Below are positions 7,226-16,888 of a stretch of DNA of 64,000 nt, one piece after another (the stretch's first letter is position 1; each line of letters begins with the position of its first letter). Made by a program: the position numbers and the translations under genes. Under the pieces are notes generated by a model. The model did not search any database. It was given only the letters and a program-made list of their open reading frames with translations, and was not told the origin of the DNA. The stretch is from Paludibacter sp. (lineage in GTDB: Bacteria > Bacteroidota > Bacteroidia > Bacteroidales > Paludibacteraceae). The DNA is taken from positions 434,001-498,000 of the forward strand of contig NZ_WASO01000015.1 in assembly GCF_009712605.1 (NCBI RefSeq), read 5' to 3'.

Positions 7226-8832
7226 TGCGGAGAATTTCTACAACACACAGAATACGCCGCAAGCTAAGAAATCGCGAGTCTCTGTATCATCCCAGCAACC
7301 AGCGCTATAAGTGGTTTGTTTTAGCCAACGTGATGTTGGGAACCTTTATGGCGGTGCTTGACTCCACTATTGTAAACGTTGGTTTGCCGAAGATTATGTC
7401 TTCGTTTGGAGTGGGTCTTGATACAATACAGTGGGTCGTGACGGCTTATATGCTTGCAATGGCGGTTATGTTGCCAACTTCGGGCTGGCTGGCCGACAAG
7501 TTCGGGTACAAGAAAGTTTATTTCTGGGGCTTGTTTGTCTTCACCTTCGGATCGTTGCTGTGCGGCCTTTCCAATGACGAAACAACGCTGATAGCTTCCC
7601 GGATTCTACAGGGGCTCGGTGCGGGGACGGTACAACCTTTAGGTATGGCAATTATTACCCGTGAGTTTCCGCCGAAACAACGCGGTGTTGCTCTTGGTTT
7701 CTGGACTATTGCAGCGGCAGCTTCCGTTTCATTCGGACCACTGTTGGGTGGTTATCTGGTGGATAATTTCAGCTGGCAGCTGATCTTTGATGTGAATGTC
7801 CCGGTGGGAGTTCTTGCATTGTTTTTTACAATCATTATTCAACGGGAATTTATTCACCCCAATGTGCGAAAATTTGATTTTATAGGCTTCGTTTCGGTTA
7901 TCATCTTTTTGCCTGTTTTGCTCTATGCTCTTTCCGAAGGGAACGCAGCAAGTAATTCGGCCGGTTGGGGGGCGCCGCATATTCTTGCTTGTTTTGCGAT
8001 CTCGGGAGTTGCTTTGGCCGTGTTCCTTACTAGAGAACTGACAACGGAATCACCTTTGCTTGACATAAGGTTGTTGCGCGACCGTAATTTCGGATTGTCC
8101 AATTTGTTTATGCTCATTTTTGGGTTGGGTATGTTCGGAAGTACTTTTTTACTACCTCTTTACCTTCAAAATTCGTTGGGCTACACGGCATTGCAGTCGG
8201 GAGCGGTCTTTTTGCCCGTGGGAATTATTCAGGGGCTGGTGTCGCCGATTGTTGGGTTGGTGTCAGATAAAACCAATCCAAAAATTCCGATTCTTATCGG
8301 AATCAGTATGCTGGCCGCCAGTTTCTTTATTAATTATAACCTCTCCTTTACATCGGAGCACTCGTTTATAATGTTGGCTCTTTACATTCGGGGATTTGGT
8401 ATGGGATTGATCTTTGCTCCGCTTAGTTCTATGTCGTTGCTGACTATTTCGCGCGAACATATGGCTCAGGCTTCCAGTATTTCAAATACGGTACGGCAGA
8501 TCGGAGGTAGTCTTGGAGTTGCTATTCTGAGTACATTGCTTACTTCGCGCACCAGCTTCCATGCTCAGGTTTACGGGCAGGCAATCGAGTCGACTTCTCA
8601 AACGTTTCAGAATGTCACTCAAAACATGGCATACTATATTCAGCAACATGGCGGAAGTACATTGCCAACAGCTCTGAAGCAAGGTCAGACTTTGCTGATG
8701 CAACACGTAAATGTGCAGGCGTTCATTCAGGGAGTTGATGATGATTTCTTTCTGGCAGCAGTGATTTCTCTTTTGGGTTTTATTCCGATTTTGTTGTCGC
8801 ATTCTAAAAAGAAGAGCGTGGCGATGAAATAA
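7225..8832 (+). CDS. emrB: DHA2 family multidrug MFS transporter, EmrB type
   Basis: A 535-residue inner-membrane drug:proton antiporter, predicted to have 14 membrane helices. The N-terminal helix has VLDSTIVNVGLPKI, the DHA2 motif D1; GWLADKFGYKKVYFWG is MFS motif A; and SRILQGLGAGTVQPLG is motif B/C-like. The N-terminus has about 25 extra basic residues before the first helix (TTHRIRRKLRNRES). The ATG at 7225 overlaps the stop of emrA, which supports this start. With EmrA and TolC it would expel hydrophobic compounds directly across both membranes. Confidence 0.93.
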   Translation: MRRISTTHRIRRKLRNRESLYHPSNQRYKWFVLANVMLGTFMAVLDSTIVNVGLPKIMSSFGVGLDTIQWVVTAYMLAMAVMLPTSGWLADKFGYKKVYFWGLFVFTFGSLLCGLSNDETTLIASRILQGLGAGTVQPLGMAIITREFPPKQRGVALGFWTIAAAASVSFGPLLGGYLVDNFSWQLIFDVNVPVGVLALFFTIIIQREFIHPNVRKFDFIGFVSVIIFLPVLLYALSEGNAASNSAGWGAPHILACFAISGVALAVFLTRELTTESPLLDIRLLRDRNFGLSNLFMLIFGLGMFGSTFLLPLYLQNSLGYTALQSGAVFLPVGIIQGLVSPIVGLVSDKTNPKIPILIGISMLAASFFINYNLSFTSEHSFIMLALYIRGFGMGLIFAPLSSMSLLTISREHMAQASSISNTVRQIGGSLGVAILSTLLTSRTSFHAQVYGQAIESTSQTFQNVTQNMAYYIQQHGGSTLPTALKQGQTLLMQHVNVQAFIQGVDDDFFLAAVISLLGFIPILLSHSKKKSVAMK

Positions 8833-8885
8833 ATAACCAAAAACAGACATTGTTCCGTTTTATTTATTTCTTAATTTGAGTGGTT

Positions 8886-9005
8886 GACCTCTCCCCAACC
8901 CCTCTCCCGAGGAGAGGGGCTTTGAATCTGTTTAATGAGTCTCTTCTGATATTTTTACAGTCGTGTTCCTCCTCGCCTTGGGAGAGGAGGCTAGGAGGAG
9001 AGGTC
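8886..9005. repeat. REP/MITE-like intergenic element, copy A
   Basis: About 120 bases between emrB and the TolC gene are bounded by the inverted ends GACCTCTCC (8886-8894) and GGAGAGGTC (8997-9005). Inside are two GC-rich, CTCTCC/GGAGAGG-rich hairpins. A shorter element with nearly the same ends and a similar inner palindrome lies at 37010-37099, so this is a dispersed repeat. It interrupts an otherwise tightly packed operon. Confidence 0.65.
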
Positions 9006-9055
9006 GGAATAAAATAGTACAAATCTATTCGATATAAATTCTAATATATTGACGT

Positions 9056-10375
9056 ATGAAGCATATTTTTAAATACATAATGATTTTGGCTTGTGGATTG
9101 CCAGTGGCTTTGCCAGCTCAGAATCAAGTAGCTCAGTCGCAGATGGACTCACTGTCTTTGGCTGGTGTGATTACCAAAGTAATCGGTAATTATCCTTCGG
9201 TGAAGAAAGCGGAACTTGAAATAGAAGCCGCCAATGCTAAAATCGGTCTGGCAAAGTCGGCTTATTATCCGAACATTGATATTTCATCTTCTTATTCGCA
9301 TATCGGGCCGACATCAAAGTTTGTGTTGCCTGGTTTGGGAACTTTCCAGCTGTATCCGGCCGACAACTATTCGGCATCGCTGAATGTGAATCAGCAAATT
9401 TATGATTTTGGCAAAACGGAAAAGAATGTTGCATTCGAAAATCAGGCAAAAGTTCTTTCTCAGTTGTCGTTGGAGCAGTTGAAACAAAAGCTGTCTCTTT
9501 CATTGATTGGAAATTATTATTCCATTGTTTATTTGCAGGAAGCAATAAGTATTAAAAACGAGGAGCTTAAGACTCTTAAGGAACATTTAGCCTTTGTGGA
9601 AAAGAAAGCGGCTACCGGCTCAGCCACTCAATATGAAATACTTACGACTAAAGTAAGAATTTCTAATATTGAAAATCAAAAAACAGACTTGGAGACGAAT
9701 CTGAAAGTGTTACAATGTCAGTTGAACTCTTATCTGGGAGAATCGCAGCAATCGAATGTATTGCTGAAGAAGGATGTTCACGCTCCCGAAATTCTTGAAA
9801 GTGCAGATGCTTTGAGTGTTAAAGCTCTGGGCCAACGTGATGAACTGAGAATCGCACGTCAACGCAGTATGATGGTGGATACACGTCTCAAAATGGTGAA
9901 TGTACAAAATAATCCGGTGCTAAACCTGTTTGCTATGGGCGGCTACAAAAACGGATATATTCCTGAGTTGGGAGATCCTAAGGCAAATTATACCGTAGGC
10001 GTCAGCTTTAAGCTCCCGATTTTCGATGCAAACAGATCTAAGTATAATCGCCAGCAGGTTCAAACGGATTTGCGCGGAGTAGATCAGGATACCGAACTTG
10101 CCCGCCGAAATATTGTGAATGAAGTGGTTGAGAGTCGTGCCAACGTTGATGCTGCTCTGAAAAAAATTGCACAGACAGAATTGCAACTGCAGCAGGCTCA
10201 GCAGGCATACAAGTTGGCTGATACCAATTATACAGCCGGGGTAATCACCAATCTCGATTTGCTTGATAGTTCCACTTCGTTGGCAGAGAGTCGCTTGTCT
10301 GTGATGAAATCACGTATTGACTACACAGTTAGTCTTTTGAAACTGAAAATTGCTCTCGGAGAGAGAATTTATTAA
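9056..10375 (+). CDS. TolC family outer-membrane efflux channel
   Basis: A 439-residue outer-membrane factor. A signal peptide (about 1-21, ending LPAQ) precedes two outer-membrane-efflux repeats, each with long Ala/Gln/Leu-rich helices (for example KAELEIEAANAKIGLAKSAY at about residues 49-68 and QTELQLQQAQQAYKLADTNY near 375) and short strand segments. Family length is normal. It is the outer-membrane partner of the EmrA/EmrB pair upstream, separated by 223 bases that carry a repeat element. A weak terminator-like hairpin follows at 10409-10432. Confidence 0.92.
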   Translation: MKHIFKYIMILACGLPVALPAQNQVAQSQMDSLSLAGVITKVIGNYPSVKKAELEIEAANAKIGLAKSAYYPNIDISSSYSHIGPTSKFVLPGLGTFQLYPADNYSASLNVNQQIYDFGKTEKNVAFENQAKVLSQLSLEQLKQKLSLSLIGNYYSIVYLQEAISIKNEELKTLKEHLAFVEKKAATGSATQYEILTTKVRISNIENQKTDLETNLKVLQCQLNSYLGESQQSNVLLKKDVHAPEILESADALSVKALGQRDELRIARQRSMMVDTRLKMVNVQNNPVLNLFAMGGYKNGYIPELGDPKANYTVGVSFKLPIFDANRSKYNRQQVQTDLRGVDQDTELARRNIVNEVVESRANVDAALKKIAQTELQLQQAQQAYKLADTNYTAGVITNLDLLDSSTSLAESRLSVMKSRIDYTVSLLKLKIALGERIY

Positions 10376-10408
10376 TAATAGGTTGATAGTAGTTTTTTTA
10401 AGCAATGA

Positions 10409-10432
10409 AGGCGTTCCATTTCAGGAGCGCCT
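10409..10432. terminator. Bidirectional terminator between convergent genes
   Basis: AGGCGTTCC (10409-10417) pairs with GGAGCGCCT (10424-10432), one G-T pair, followed by TTATTGTTTT. It lies between the end of the TolC gene and the end of the convergent flavoprotein gene, so it can serve both. Confidence 0.6.
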
Positions 10433-10446
10433 TTATTGTTTTACTG

Positions 10447-11580
10447 TTATTGAGCAACCTTGTTTCTTACTTTGGTGAAATAGTGCCAAATGAAGTTTTT
10501 GTAGTTTTGCCGGTACGATGACATTACTTCGTCAAGATAATATTTGACAAAGCGGGGATGAATCTGTAATGCTTTTATGAAATACGCCATTACCTTGTCG
10601 GAGTATAAAAGCCTGACAAAAAGGAACCCCCATTTCATGTTTTGTTTTATTGCTCTGCATTTTGCACTGTAAATAGCAATGAGTTGATTGGCTTTGTTTT
10701 TTGCCGATTGTTCGATAGATTCAGCAGCATAAATTCCCGATAGCAGAGCGTAGTAAATGCCTTCGCCGGTAATAGGGTCGATGAATCCGGCAGTATCACC
10801 AACTAATATCACATTGGGCTGTACGGTTAAAGCATTGATCTTTTTTCCCGACGGGATGAAAGCACCTTTTGACGGAAGGCGGGGTTTAGATGTTGCTTCT
10901 CTGAAAAAGGCTTCAGCTTGAGCCGGTATTTGCTTTTCGTTGTTTTCTCCCCCAATGCCAAGCACATCATGGTCGTTTTTGGGGAAATACCACCCATAGC
11001 CAATCTTTATTGCCCCGAAATAAATCCGGCAGGGTTCGTCGTTTGGCTGCTCTTTCGGAATGCGGGTTTCAAGACAGAAAAAATCGTTTCTTTTAATGTT
11101 GAAAGGCTTTGTAAAGAGGGTTGAACATCCACAAGCACCTACCAGATAACGATATTGAAAGACTTCACTACCTGTTGTTACTTTGTTCTCGTTGAAATTA
11201 ATGTCTTTGGAATTAATCCGGCAATTCTCAATCAAAGTTCCTCCTTTTACTTTGTAGAGGCTGATTAATGATGTATCCAGCAATTTTCGGTCTGTAAAGA
11301 AGCAGGGGTCGTCTATTTTTGTGTGGGTGATCCGTGTAGTCCTATGATAGAAATCCACCAGTTGGGTCTGTCCGATGGCGTACTCTTTTGGGTCTATTTC
11401 AGGACAATGGGTGGCCAAAAGATCCATCGTTTTTTGCGTCAATCCGCCTCCGCACAACTTCTCTCTCGGAAACGAAGCCTTGTCAATGATGCAGGTGTTG
11501 AATCCCCGTTTTTGAAGTTCTATACCTGTCATCGCACCCGAAGGGCCGCCTCCTATTATCAGAACGTCAAACTCTTTCAT
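10447..11580 (-). CDS. Geranylgeranyl-reductase-type FAD oxidoreductase
   Basis: A 377-residue flavoprotein. The N-terminal FAD-binding Rossmann motif is VLIIGGGPSGAMTGIELQKR. PREKLCGGGLT is the conserved Cys-Gly-Gly-Gly segment of the geranylgeranyl reductase family, and VGDTAGFIDPITGEGIYYAL is the second FAD motif. The family reduces isoprenoid or quinone-like chains or acts on related lipids; the actual substrate in Bacteroidota is not known. It lies 28 bases downstream of yaaA on the same strand and is probably co-transcribed with it. No signal peptide is present, so it should be cytoplasmic or peripheral at the inner membrane. Confidence 0.85.
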   Translation of the reverse strand: MKEFDVLIIGGGPSGAMTGIELQKRGFNTCIIDKASFPREKLCGGGLTQKTMDLLATHCPEIDPKEYAIGQTQLVDFYHRTTRITHTKIDDPCFFTDRKLLDTSLISLYKVKGGTLIENCRINSKDINFNENKVTTGSEVFQYRYLVGACGCSTLFTKPFNIKRNDFFCLETRIPKEQPNDEPCRIYFGAIKIGYGWYFPKNDHDVLGIGGENNEKQIPAQAEAFFREATSKPRLPSKGAFIPSGKKINALTVQPNVILVGDTAGFIDPITGEGIYYALLSGIYAAESIEQSAKNKANQLIAIYSAKCRAIKQNMKWGFLFVRLLYSDKVMAYFIKALQIHPRFVKYYLDEVMSSYRQNYKNFIWHYFTKVRNKVAQ

Positions 11581-11608
11581 CGTTATTTGTGTTATTTAAT
11601 GGTGTTGA

Positions 11609-12358
11609 TTATCGGGTAAATATCCATTCCTTATTGTTCGATAGTTCGGGCCGGAAATAATAACCTCCTTCGGTAAATCCCTGCAAATGTTCGGGATTGC
11701 TTATCCTGTTTTCGATAATAAAGCGCGACATCCATCCGCGAGCTTGCTTAGCAAAAAGACTGTTGACCGTATACTTGCCGTTGTGCTCCTGTTTGAAAAC
11801 GGGCGTTATTATTTTGCAGTGTGCAGGCAACTGTTTTAGATTCAGCATTTTGAAATATTCAGCCGAAGCTAAATTGATCAGGATGTTATCGTCAGCTTTG
11901 AGCAATTTGGAAATTTCTTTTGTCGTCGGTTCTTGCCAGGTGTCATAAAGGCCATCAATAAGTTTGGAATTCATGTCCAAACGATAAGGTTGAATGATGT
12001 CCATCGGGCGAAGTACGCCGTAAAGGGCTGAAAAAATACGGAGGTGTTCCTGTGTATAGGTTATATCATCCTTGCTGAAAGTAGACGGATTCAGCTTGTC
12101 GAATACATTCCCGGTATAGGCAAACAAGGCGGGCTTTCCCACGTGTTGAGTTGTGGAAAAAGAATGGAAATACTCGCGGGTGGCAAAAGCAATTTTCAGG
12201 CTTACACGCTCACGTTGGGCAATATCTTCGGCCGAAAAATGGCGGAGTGAAGTAATGATTTTGTTGGCTTTAGATGCAAAAAGCGGCCATGTTGTCTCGA
12301 ATGGTGGGGCAGGGGTATGAAAATTGATTGTTTTTGAAGGAGATAGTATAATTAGCAT
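11609..12358 (-). CDS. yaaA: YaaA family peroxide-stress protein
   Basis: A 249-residue cytoplasmic protein of the YaaA (UPF0246/DUF328) family. It begins with MLIILSPSKTINF, the family's conserved opening, and contains the other hallmarks AYTGNVFDKLNP and RIFSALYGVLRPMDIIQPYR. In E. coli YaaA limits intracellular iron and protects DNA during peroxide stress, and the fold has been reported to bind DNA. Full length, no defects. It heads a two-gene leftward unit with the flavoprotein and has a TATCTTTG -7 box about 55 bases upstream. Confidence 0.92.
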   Translation of the reverse strand: MLIILSPSKTINFHTPAPPFETTWPLFASKANKIITSLRHFSAEDIAQRERVSLKIAFATREYFHSFSTTQHVGKPALFAYTGNVFDKLNPSTFSKDDITYTQEHLRIFSALYGVLRPMDIIQPYRLDMNSKLIDGLYDTWQEPTTKEISKLLKADDNILINLASAEYFKMLNLKQLPAHCKIITPVFKQEHNGKYTVNSLFAKQARGWMSRFIIENRISNPEHLQGFTEGGYYFRPELSNNKEWIFTR

Positions 12359-12408
12359 GTAGTTCCGCTTATTTTTTAATAAATCCGCCGTTCTGAACGC
12401 TTCTGTTG

Positions 12409-12416
12409 CAAAGATA
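12409..12416 (-). promoter_or_regulatory. -7 promoter element for yaaA
   Basis: On the minus strand TATCTTTG (12416-12409), followed by CA, is an exact TAnnTTTG element about 50 bases before the yaaA start. No good TTTG box at the -33 position was found, so the call rests on the -7 box alone. Confidence 0.45.
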
Positions 12417-12613
12417 CAAGAAATAAATTATCAGGCGTAAATGAGAGAATAATTATTGTGATTAAATATTAGTTCTTGGTGAAAACTATTTAAATATCAG
12501 AAAATGAGTTGGAAAAGAATCTTTGTGGGTGTGTGGTGAAGGTTTTGTGTGTTAAAATATATTATTAAAAACAAATTAAGGAGTGAGGAGGTGTGAAAAT
12601 AAAAATATTTACA

Positions 12614-12621
12614 TATATTTG
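12614..12621 (+). promoter_or_regulatory. Weak promoter candidate for the PUL head
   Basis: TATATTTG matches TAnnTTTG, but no TTTG lies 17-23 bases upstream and the epimerase start is about 300 bases away. In AT-rich DNA such a match can arise by chance. Confidence 0.25.
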
Positions 12622-12921
12622 TGCCATTAATAAATATAATTTCAAAAATAAACTGGTTTGAATTAAAAAATGGACTATTGTTGCCTTTTTGTGGAAAAAT
12701 TCCGTACTATTTAGATGAATTGTCTGTTTGATTTGTAAAATATGGCGTCTAAATACGAAAAATTAGCTGTTTATAATTGAGGGTTGAGGAAAATCATTAT
12801 CAGTTTTTAAAATAAGATTGTTTTTGATTTTGTCTGTAAAGGAATAATAGTTGACTTGAAATCTAAATACATTGATCGGATCTCTAATGCGATCTGTTCA
12901 ATAGATTAAAATTATATAACA

Positions 12922-14124
12922 ATGAGTATTGATGATTTTGGAGCATTATCCCAACAGTATAAAAAAGAATTGTTGGAAAATGTGCTTCCGTTTTGGTTGA
13001 GCAAATCGCAGGATTTGCAGTGTGGTGGATATTATACATGTCTTGACCGTGAAGGAAATGTGTTTGATACCGACAAATTTATTTGGCTTCAGGGACGTCA
13101 GGTGTGGCTTTTTTCACTGATGTACAATAATGTAGACCGGAATCCCGAGTGGTTGGAATGTGCACGTCAGGGTGGTGAGTTCTTGAAAAAATACGGTCAC
13201 GATGGCAATTTGAACTGGTACTTTTCCTTGACCCGTGAAGGAAAACCATTGATTGAACCATATAATATTTTTTCCTACACCTTTGCCACGATGGCTTTCG
13301 GTCAGTTGAGCAAGGCAACGGGCAATGAAGAATATGCCGAAATAGCGAAAAAAACATTTGATATAATACTTTCCAAGGTCGATAATCCGAAAGGACAATG
13401 GAACAAAGCATATCCGGGTACGAGAAACCTGAAAAATTTTGCTTTACCGATGATTCTCTGTAATCTTGCGCTGGAAATAGAGCATTTGCTGGACGAAGAT
13501 TTTATGAAGACCACGATTGACACCTGTATACACGAAGTGATGGATGTGTTTTACAGGCCGGAGTTGGGCTTAATCGTTGAAAATGTGACCGCAGATACAG
13601 AAGAATTGTCCGATTCGTTTGAAGGTAGGGTACTTAACCCGGGACATGCCATAGAAGCCATGTGGTTTATTATGGACCTGGGTAAACGACTAAAGAGACC
13701 TGATTTAATAGAAAAAGCCGCCGATATCGCAGTGAAGATGATTGAATATGGTTGGGATGAACGTGATGGCGGCATTTTCTATTTTATGGATCGCAAAGGG
13801 CATCCGACACAACAGTTGGAATGGGATCAGAAATTGTGGTGGGTGCATATCGAAACTATGATTTCCATGTTGAAAGGGTATCAGTTGACCGGATCGCAAA
13901 AATGTCTTGAATGGTTTGAAAAGGTTCACGAATACACCTGGAGTCATTTCAAAGACCCTGAATATCCTGAGTGGTTCGGTTACCTAAACCGGCAAGGCAA
14001 GGTGCTGTTACCATTGAAAGGTGGTAAGTGGAAAGGATGTTTTCATGTTCCGCGCGGTCTTTATCAATGCTGGAAAACACTTGAAGAACTTGATAAAGCG
14101 CAAAAGGAAAACCACATCAAATAA
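12922..14124 (+). CDS. AGE family N-acylglucosamine 2-epimerase
   Basis: A 400-residue cytoplasmic (alpha/alpha)6-barrel epimerase without signal peptide. The two histidines used by AGE enzymes for C2 proton transfer are in place: His242 in NPGHAIEAMW and His375 in KGCFHVPRGLYQ; a third conserved histidine is His309 in WWVHIETM. Family members interconvert N-acetylglucosamine and N-acetylmannosamine, or mannose/glucose-type sugars or disaccharides. As first gene of a PUL with a GH89 alpha-N-acetylglucosaminidase and a sugar-porter permease two genes on, it probably feeds the imported monosaccharide into central metabolism. The exact sugar is inferred from context. Confidence 0.88.
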   Translation: MSIDDFGALSQQYKKELLENVLPFWLSKSQDLQCGGYYTCLDREGNVFDTDKFIWLQGRQVWLFSLMYNNVDRNPEWLECARQGGEFLKKYGHDGNLNWYFSLTREGKPLIEPYNIFSYTFATMAFGQLSKATGNEEYAEIAKKTFDIILSKVDNPKGQWNKAYPGTRNLKNFALPMILCNLALEIEHLLDEDFMKTTIDTCIHEVMDVFYRPELGLIVENVTADTEELSDSFEGRVLNPGHAIEAMWFIMDLGKRLKRPDLIEKAADIAVKMIEYGWDERDGGIFYFMDRKGHPTQQLEWDQKLWWVHIETMISMLKGYQLTGSQKCLEWFEKVHEYTWSHFKDPEYPEWFGYLNRQGKVLLPLKGGKWKGCFHVPRGLYQCWKTLEELDKAQKENHIK

Positions 14125-14187
14125 TCTTCCCGCAAATACCGCATTGTTAGTATTAAATAAAGAAAAATCACTCTAAACGTAGCAAAA

Positions 14188-15297
14188 ATGGGAGATAACA
14201 GTCGTCGTAATTTTTTGAAGAAAGCCTCTGTTGCCGGCGCTGCCGCATTGGCCTTTCCAGTGGTGGGCAACAGTATGAATTCCGAATCCGGTTCTGGGTC
14301 GGCATCGAAGCATCACTTGGCGGAAGGTGTAAGCAGTAAACTTATTGTTCCAAAAGAAAATGGCCTGCGCATTACTGGTACTTTTCTGGATGAGATTTCG
14401 CACGATATTCCCCATCAAAACTGGGGTGAAAAAGAATGGGATCGTGACTTTCAGCATATGAAAGCAATCGGCATCGATACAGTGATTATGATTCGTTCCG
14501 GTTACCGTAAGTTCATAACTTTCCCGTCGAAATACCTTTTGAAGAAAGGATGTTACATGCCGTCAGTCGATTTACTTGATATGTACTTGCGTCTGGCTCA
14601 GAAATACGGCATGAAATTCTATTTCGGTCTGTATGATTCCGGTAAATACTGGGATACAGGTGATTTGTCATGGGAAATAGAAGATAACAAGTACGTTATC
14701 GATGAGGTGTGGCAAAATTACGGAAGCAAATATAAGAGTTTTGGCGGATGGTATATCAGTGGCGAAATCAGCCGGAAAACGAAAGGAGCAATCGGAGCTT
14801 TTCATGCCATGGGAAAACAATGTAAGGATGTTTCCAACGGTTTGCCTACGTTTATTTCTCCCTGGATTGACGGGAAAAAAGCTGTTGAGGCAGCTTCCGG
14901 AGACATAACCAAGACAAATGCCGTGTCGGTGCAGGAGCATGAAAAAGAATGGGGCGAAATTTTCGACGGAATTCACGATGTTGTTGATGCTTGTGCTTTT
15001 CAGGACGGCCATATCGATTATGATGAGCTGGATGCATTCTTCTCTGTAAATAAGAAGCTGGCAGATAAATACGGCATGAAATGCTGGACTAATGCCGAAA
15101 CATTCGACCGTGACATGCCTATCCGTTTCTTTCCGATCAAATTCGACAAGTTACGTCTGAAACTAGAAGCCGCCAAGCGGGCAGGTTATGACAAAGGCAT
15201 TACTTTCGAGTTCTCGCATTTCATGAGTCCTCAGTCGGCCTACATACAGGCCGGACACTTGTATGAACGTTATAAAGAATATTTCAATATCAGATAA
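14188..15297 (+). CDS. DUF4434 TIM-barrel-like exported protein, copy 1
   Basis: A 369-residue exported protein. The N-terminus has a twin-arginine motif and hydrophobic stretch (SRRNFLKKASVAGAAALAF), so Tat export is likely. From residue about 55 it follows the DUF4434 pattern, a predicted glycosidase-like TIM barrel: ITGTFLDEISHDIPHQNWG, IDTVIMIRSG, YFGLYDSGKYW, GWYISGEIS with Glu193, CAFQDGHIDYDEL, CWTNAETFDRDMPIRF and ITFEFSHFMSP. These blocks are shared with the paralog at 35841-36986. Acidic residues at strand ends (Glu193, the Glu of CWTNAETF and of FEFSHF) are candidate catalytic residues, but no activity is known to me. Lies 23 bases before the sugar porter. Confidence 0.82.
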   Translation: MGDNSRRNFLKKASVAGAAALAFPVVGNSMNSESGSGSASKHHLAEGVSSKLIVPKENGLRITGTFLDEISHDIPHQNWGEKEWDRDFQHMKAIGIDTVIMIRSGYRKFITFPSKYLLKKGCYMPSVDLLDMYLRLAQKYGMKFYFGLYDSGKYWDTGDLSWEIEDNKYVIDEVWQNYGSKYKSFGGWYISGEISRKTKGAIGAFHAMGKQCKDVSNGLPTFISPWIDGKKAVEAASGDITKTNAVSVQEHEKEWGEIFDGIHDVVDACAFQDGHIDYDELDAFFSVNKKLADKYGMKCWTNAETFDRDMPIRFFPIKFDKLRLKLEAAKRAGYDKGITFEFSHFMSPQSAYIQAGHLYERYKEYFNIR

Positions 15298-15320
15298 ATT
15301 TTTATTAATCAGCAAGATTT

Positions 15321-16727
15321 ATGTCAAAACAGGCAACTCAGAATATTGGTTATGTAATTTTCCTGTCATTTGTAGCAGCACTTGGCGGATTTCTTTTCGG
15401 ATACGATACTGCTGTCATCTCAGGCACAATTGATCAGGTAACCCGTCAGTTTCAGCTCGATACCATTCAACAGGGATGGTTTGTGGGTTGTGCTTTGATA
15501 GGTTCCATTATGGGAGTTGCCGTAGCCGGAGTCCTGAGCGACAAATTCGGGCGAAAGAAAACCATGATACTATCAGCTGTTTTGTTTTCTGCTTCCGGTA
15601 TCGGATGTGCCCTTTCTGGAAGTTTTGACCAGCTGGTGTTTTACCGTATTGTGGGTGGAATTGGCATTGGGGTTGTGTCAATCATATCACCGTTGTATAT
15701 CTCTGAAGTTGCCATAACAAGTTATCGCGGACGATTAGTGTCTTTGTATCAGCTTGCTATAACTGTTGGTTTTTTAGGAGCTTATCTTGTGAATTATCAA
15801 TTATTACAACTGGCCGGAAGTGGTGTAGTGCAGGGGAATGGTCTCATTTCAAAAGTCTTTGTGGTTGAGGAATGGAGAGGCATGTTGGGGATGGAATCCC
15901 TTCCGGCGCTGTTGTTTTTTATAGTAATCTTTTTTATCCCGGAAAGTCCGCGTTGGCTTCTTGTTAGTCAGCGCGATGAGAAAGCGTTGAGCATACTAAC
16001 CAGAATCTATAGTAGTGGCACTGAAGCCACTCAACAGGCCAACGCAGTACGCGAACAACTGGCCAGCGATGGGCAAACCGATTGGCGATTGCTTTTTAAG
16101 CCCGGATACTTTAAGGCATTGCTGATTGGTGTTGCCATCGCAATACTTGGACAATTCATGGGGGTAAATGCGGTGTTGTATTACGGTCCAACCATTTTTA
16201 CCGACAGTGGCCTGTCCAATGGGGATTCCTTGTTCTATCAGGTGTTGGTTGGTCTGGTCAATATGCTCACTACAGTTTTGGCTTTGGCGATTATCGATAA
16301 AGTCGGGCGTAAAAAACTGGTATATTACGGAGTTTCCGGCATGGTTATTTCTCTTTTGCTAATAGGGTTTTATTTTGTCGGAGGCAAAGCTATGGGAGTC
16401 ACAAGTGTTGCACTCCTTATATTCTTCCTTAGTTATATTTTCTTCTGCGCAGTTTCAATTTGCGCTGTTATATGGGTATTGTTATCCGAAATGTATCCGA
16501 CATCGGTACGGGGTGTGGCAATGTCGATCGCAGGTTTCTCTCTGTGGATCGGTACTTATCTGATTGGTCAGCTTACCCCGTGGATGCTACAGCATCTGAC
16601 TCCGGCCGGAACATTCTTCCTTTTTGCTGCTATGTGCGTTCCTTACATGTTGATTGTCTGGCGGTTGGTTCCGGAAACTGCCGGCAAATCACTTGAAGAA
16701 ATCGAACGCCTCTGGAATAAAGATTGA
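15321..16727 (+). CDS. MFS sugar porter family permease
   Basis: A 468-residue inner-membrane sugar:proton symporter of the XylE/GLUT type, 12 predicted helices. The family signatures are all present: GGFLFGYDTAVISG, VLSDKFGRKKT, YRIVGGIGIGVVSIISPLYI, IPESPRWLL, the second-half DKVGRKKL and the C-terminal PETAGKSLEEIE. Located between DUF4434 and SusC, 23 bases after the former, it would bring the monosaccharide released in the periplasm into the cytoplasm, where the AGE epimerase acts on it. The sugar cannot be read from the sequence. Confidence 0.92.
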   Translation: MSKQATQNIGYVIFLSFVAALGGFLFGYDTAVISGTIDQVTRQFQLDTIQQGWFVGCALIGSIMGVAVAGVLSDKFGRKKTMILSAVLFSASGIGCALSGSFDQLVFYRIVGGIGIGVVSIISPLYISEVAITSYRGRLVSLYQLAITVGFLGAYLVNYQLLQLAGSGVVQGNGLISKVFVVEEWRGMLGMESLPALLFFIVIFFIPESPRWLLVSQRDEKALSILTRIYSSGTEATQQANAVREQLASDGQTDWRLLFKPGYFKALLIGVAIAILGQFMGVNAVLYYGPTIFTDSGLSNGDSLFYQVLVGLVNMLTTVLALAIIDKVGRKKLVYYGVSGMVISLLLIGFYFVGGKAMGVTSVALLIFFLSYIFFCAVSICAVIWVLLSEMYPTSVRGVAMSIAGFSLWIGTYLIGQLTPWMLQHLTPAGTFFLFAAMCVPYMLIVWRLVPETAGKSLEEIERLWNKD

Positions 16728-16888
16728 TTCGTTTTGATTTTTAGCGACTTATGGGGTTGCTTTTGATTGTTTTTCGTATTGTTTTTGAATTAAAAGATTG
16801 AGAATTGGAGGAAAGTTGTATGCGTTTTTTGTATCAACGATTCTTCCGGGTTGAGCGATAGTATCTAAAACAGTAAATTTTGTAAGAC

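Larger units (their letters stand above)
12359..12921. other. Long AT-rich gap before the first PUL
   Basis: These 563 bases divide yaaA from the PUL. The left end has the yaaA promoter. The remainder (12440-12900) is strongly AT-rich with no acceptable reading frame, no RNA gene that I recognise and no strong hairpin. A -7-like TATATTTG at 12614-12621 is the only promoter candidate for the PUL and would leave a leader of about 295 bases. No regulator gene is next to the PUL. Confidence 0.55.
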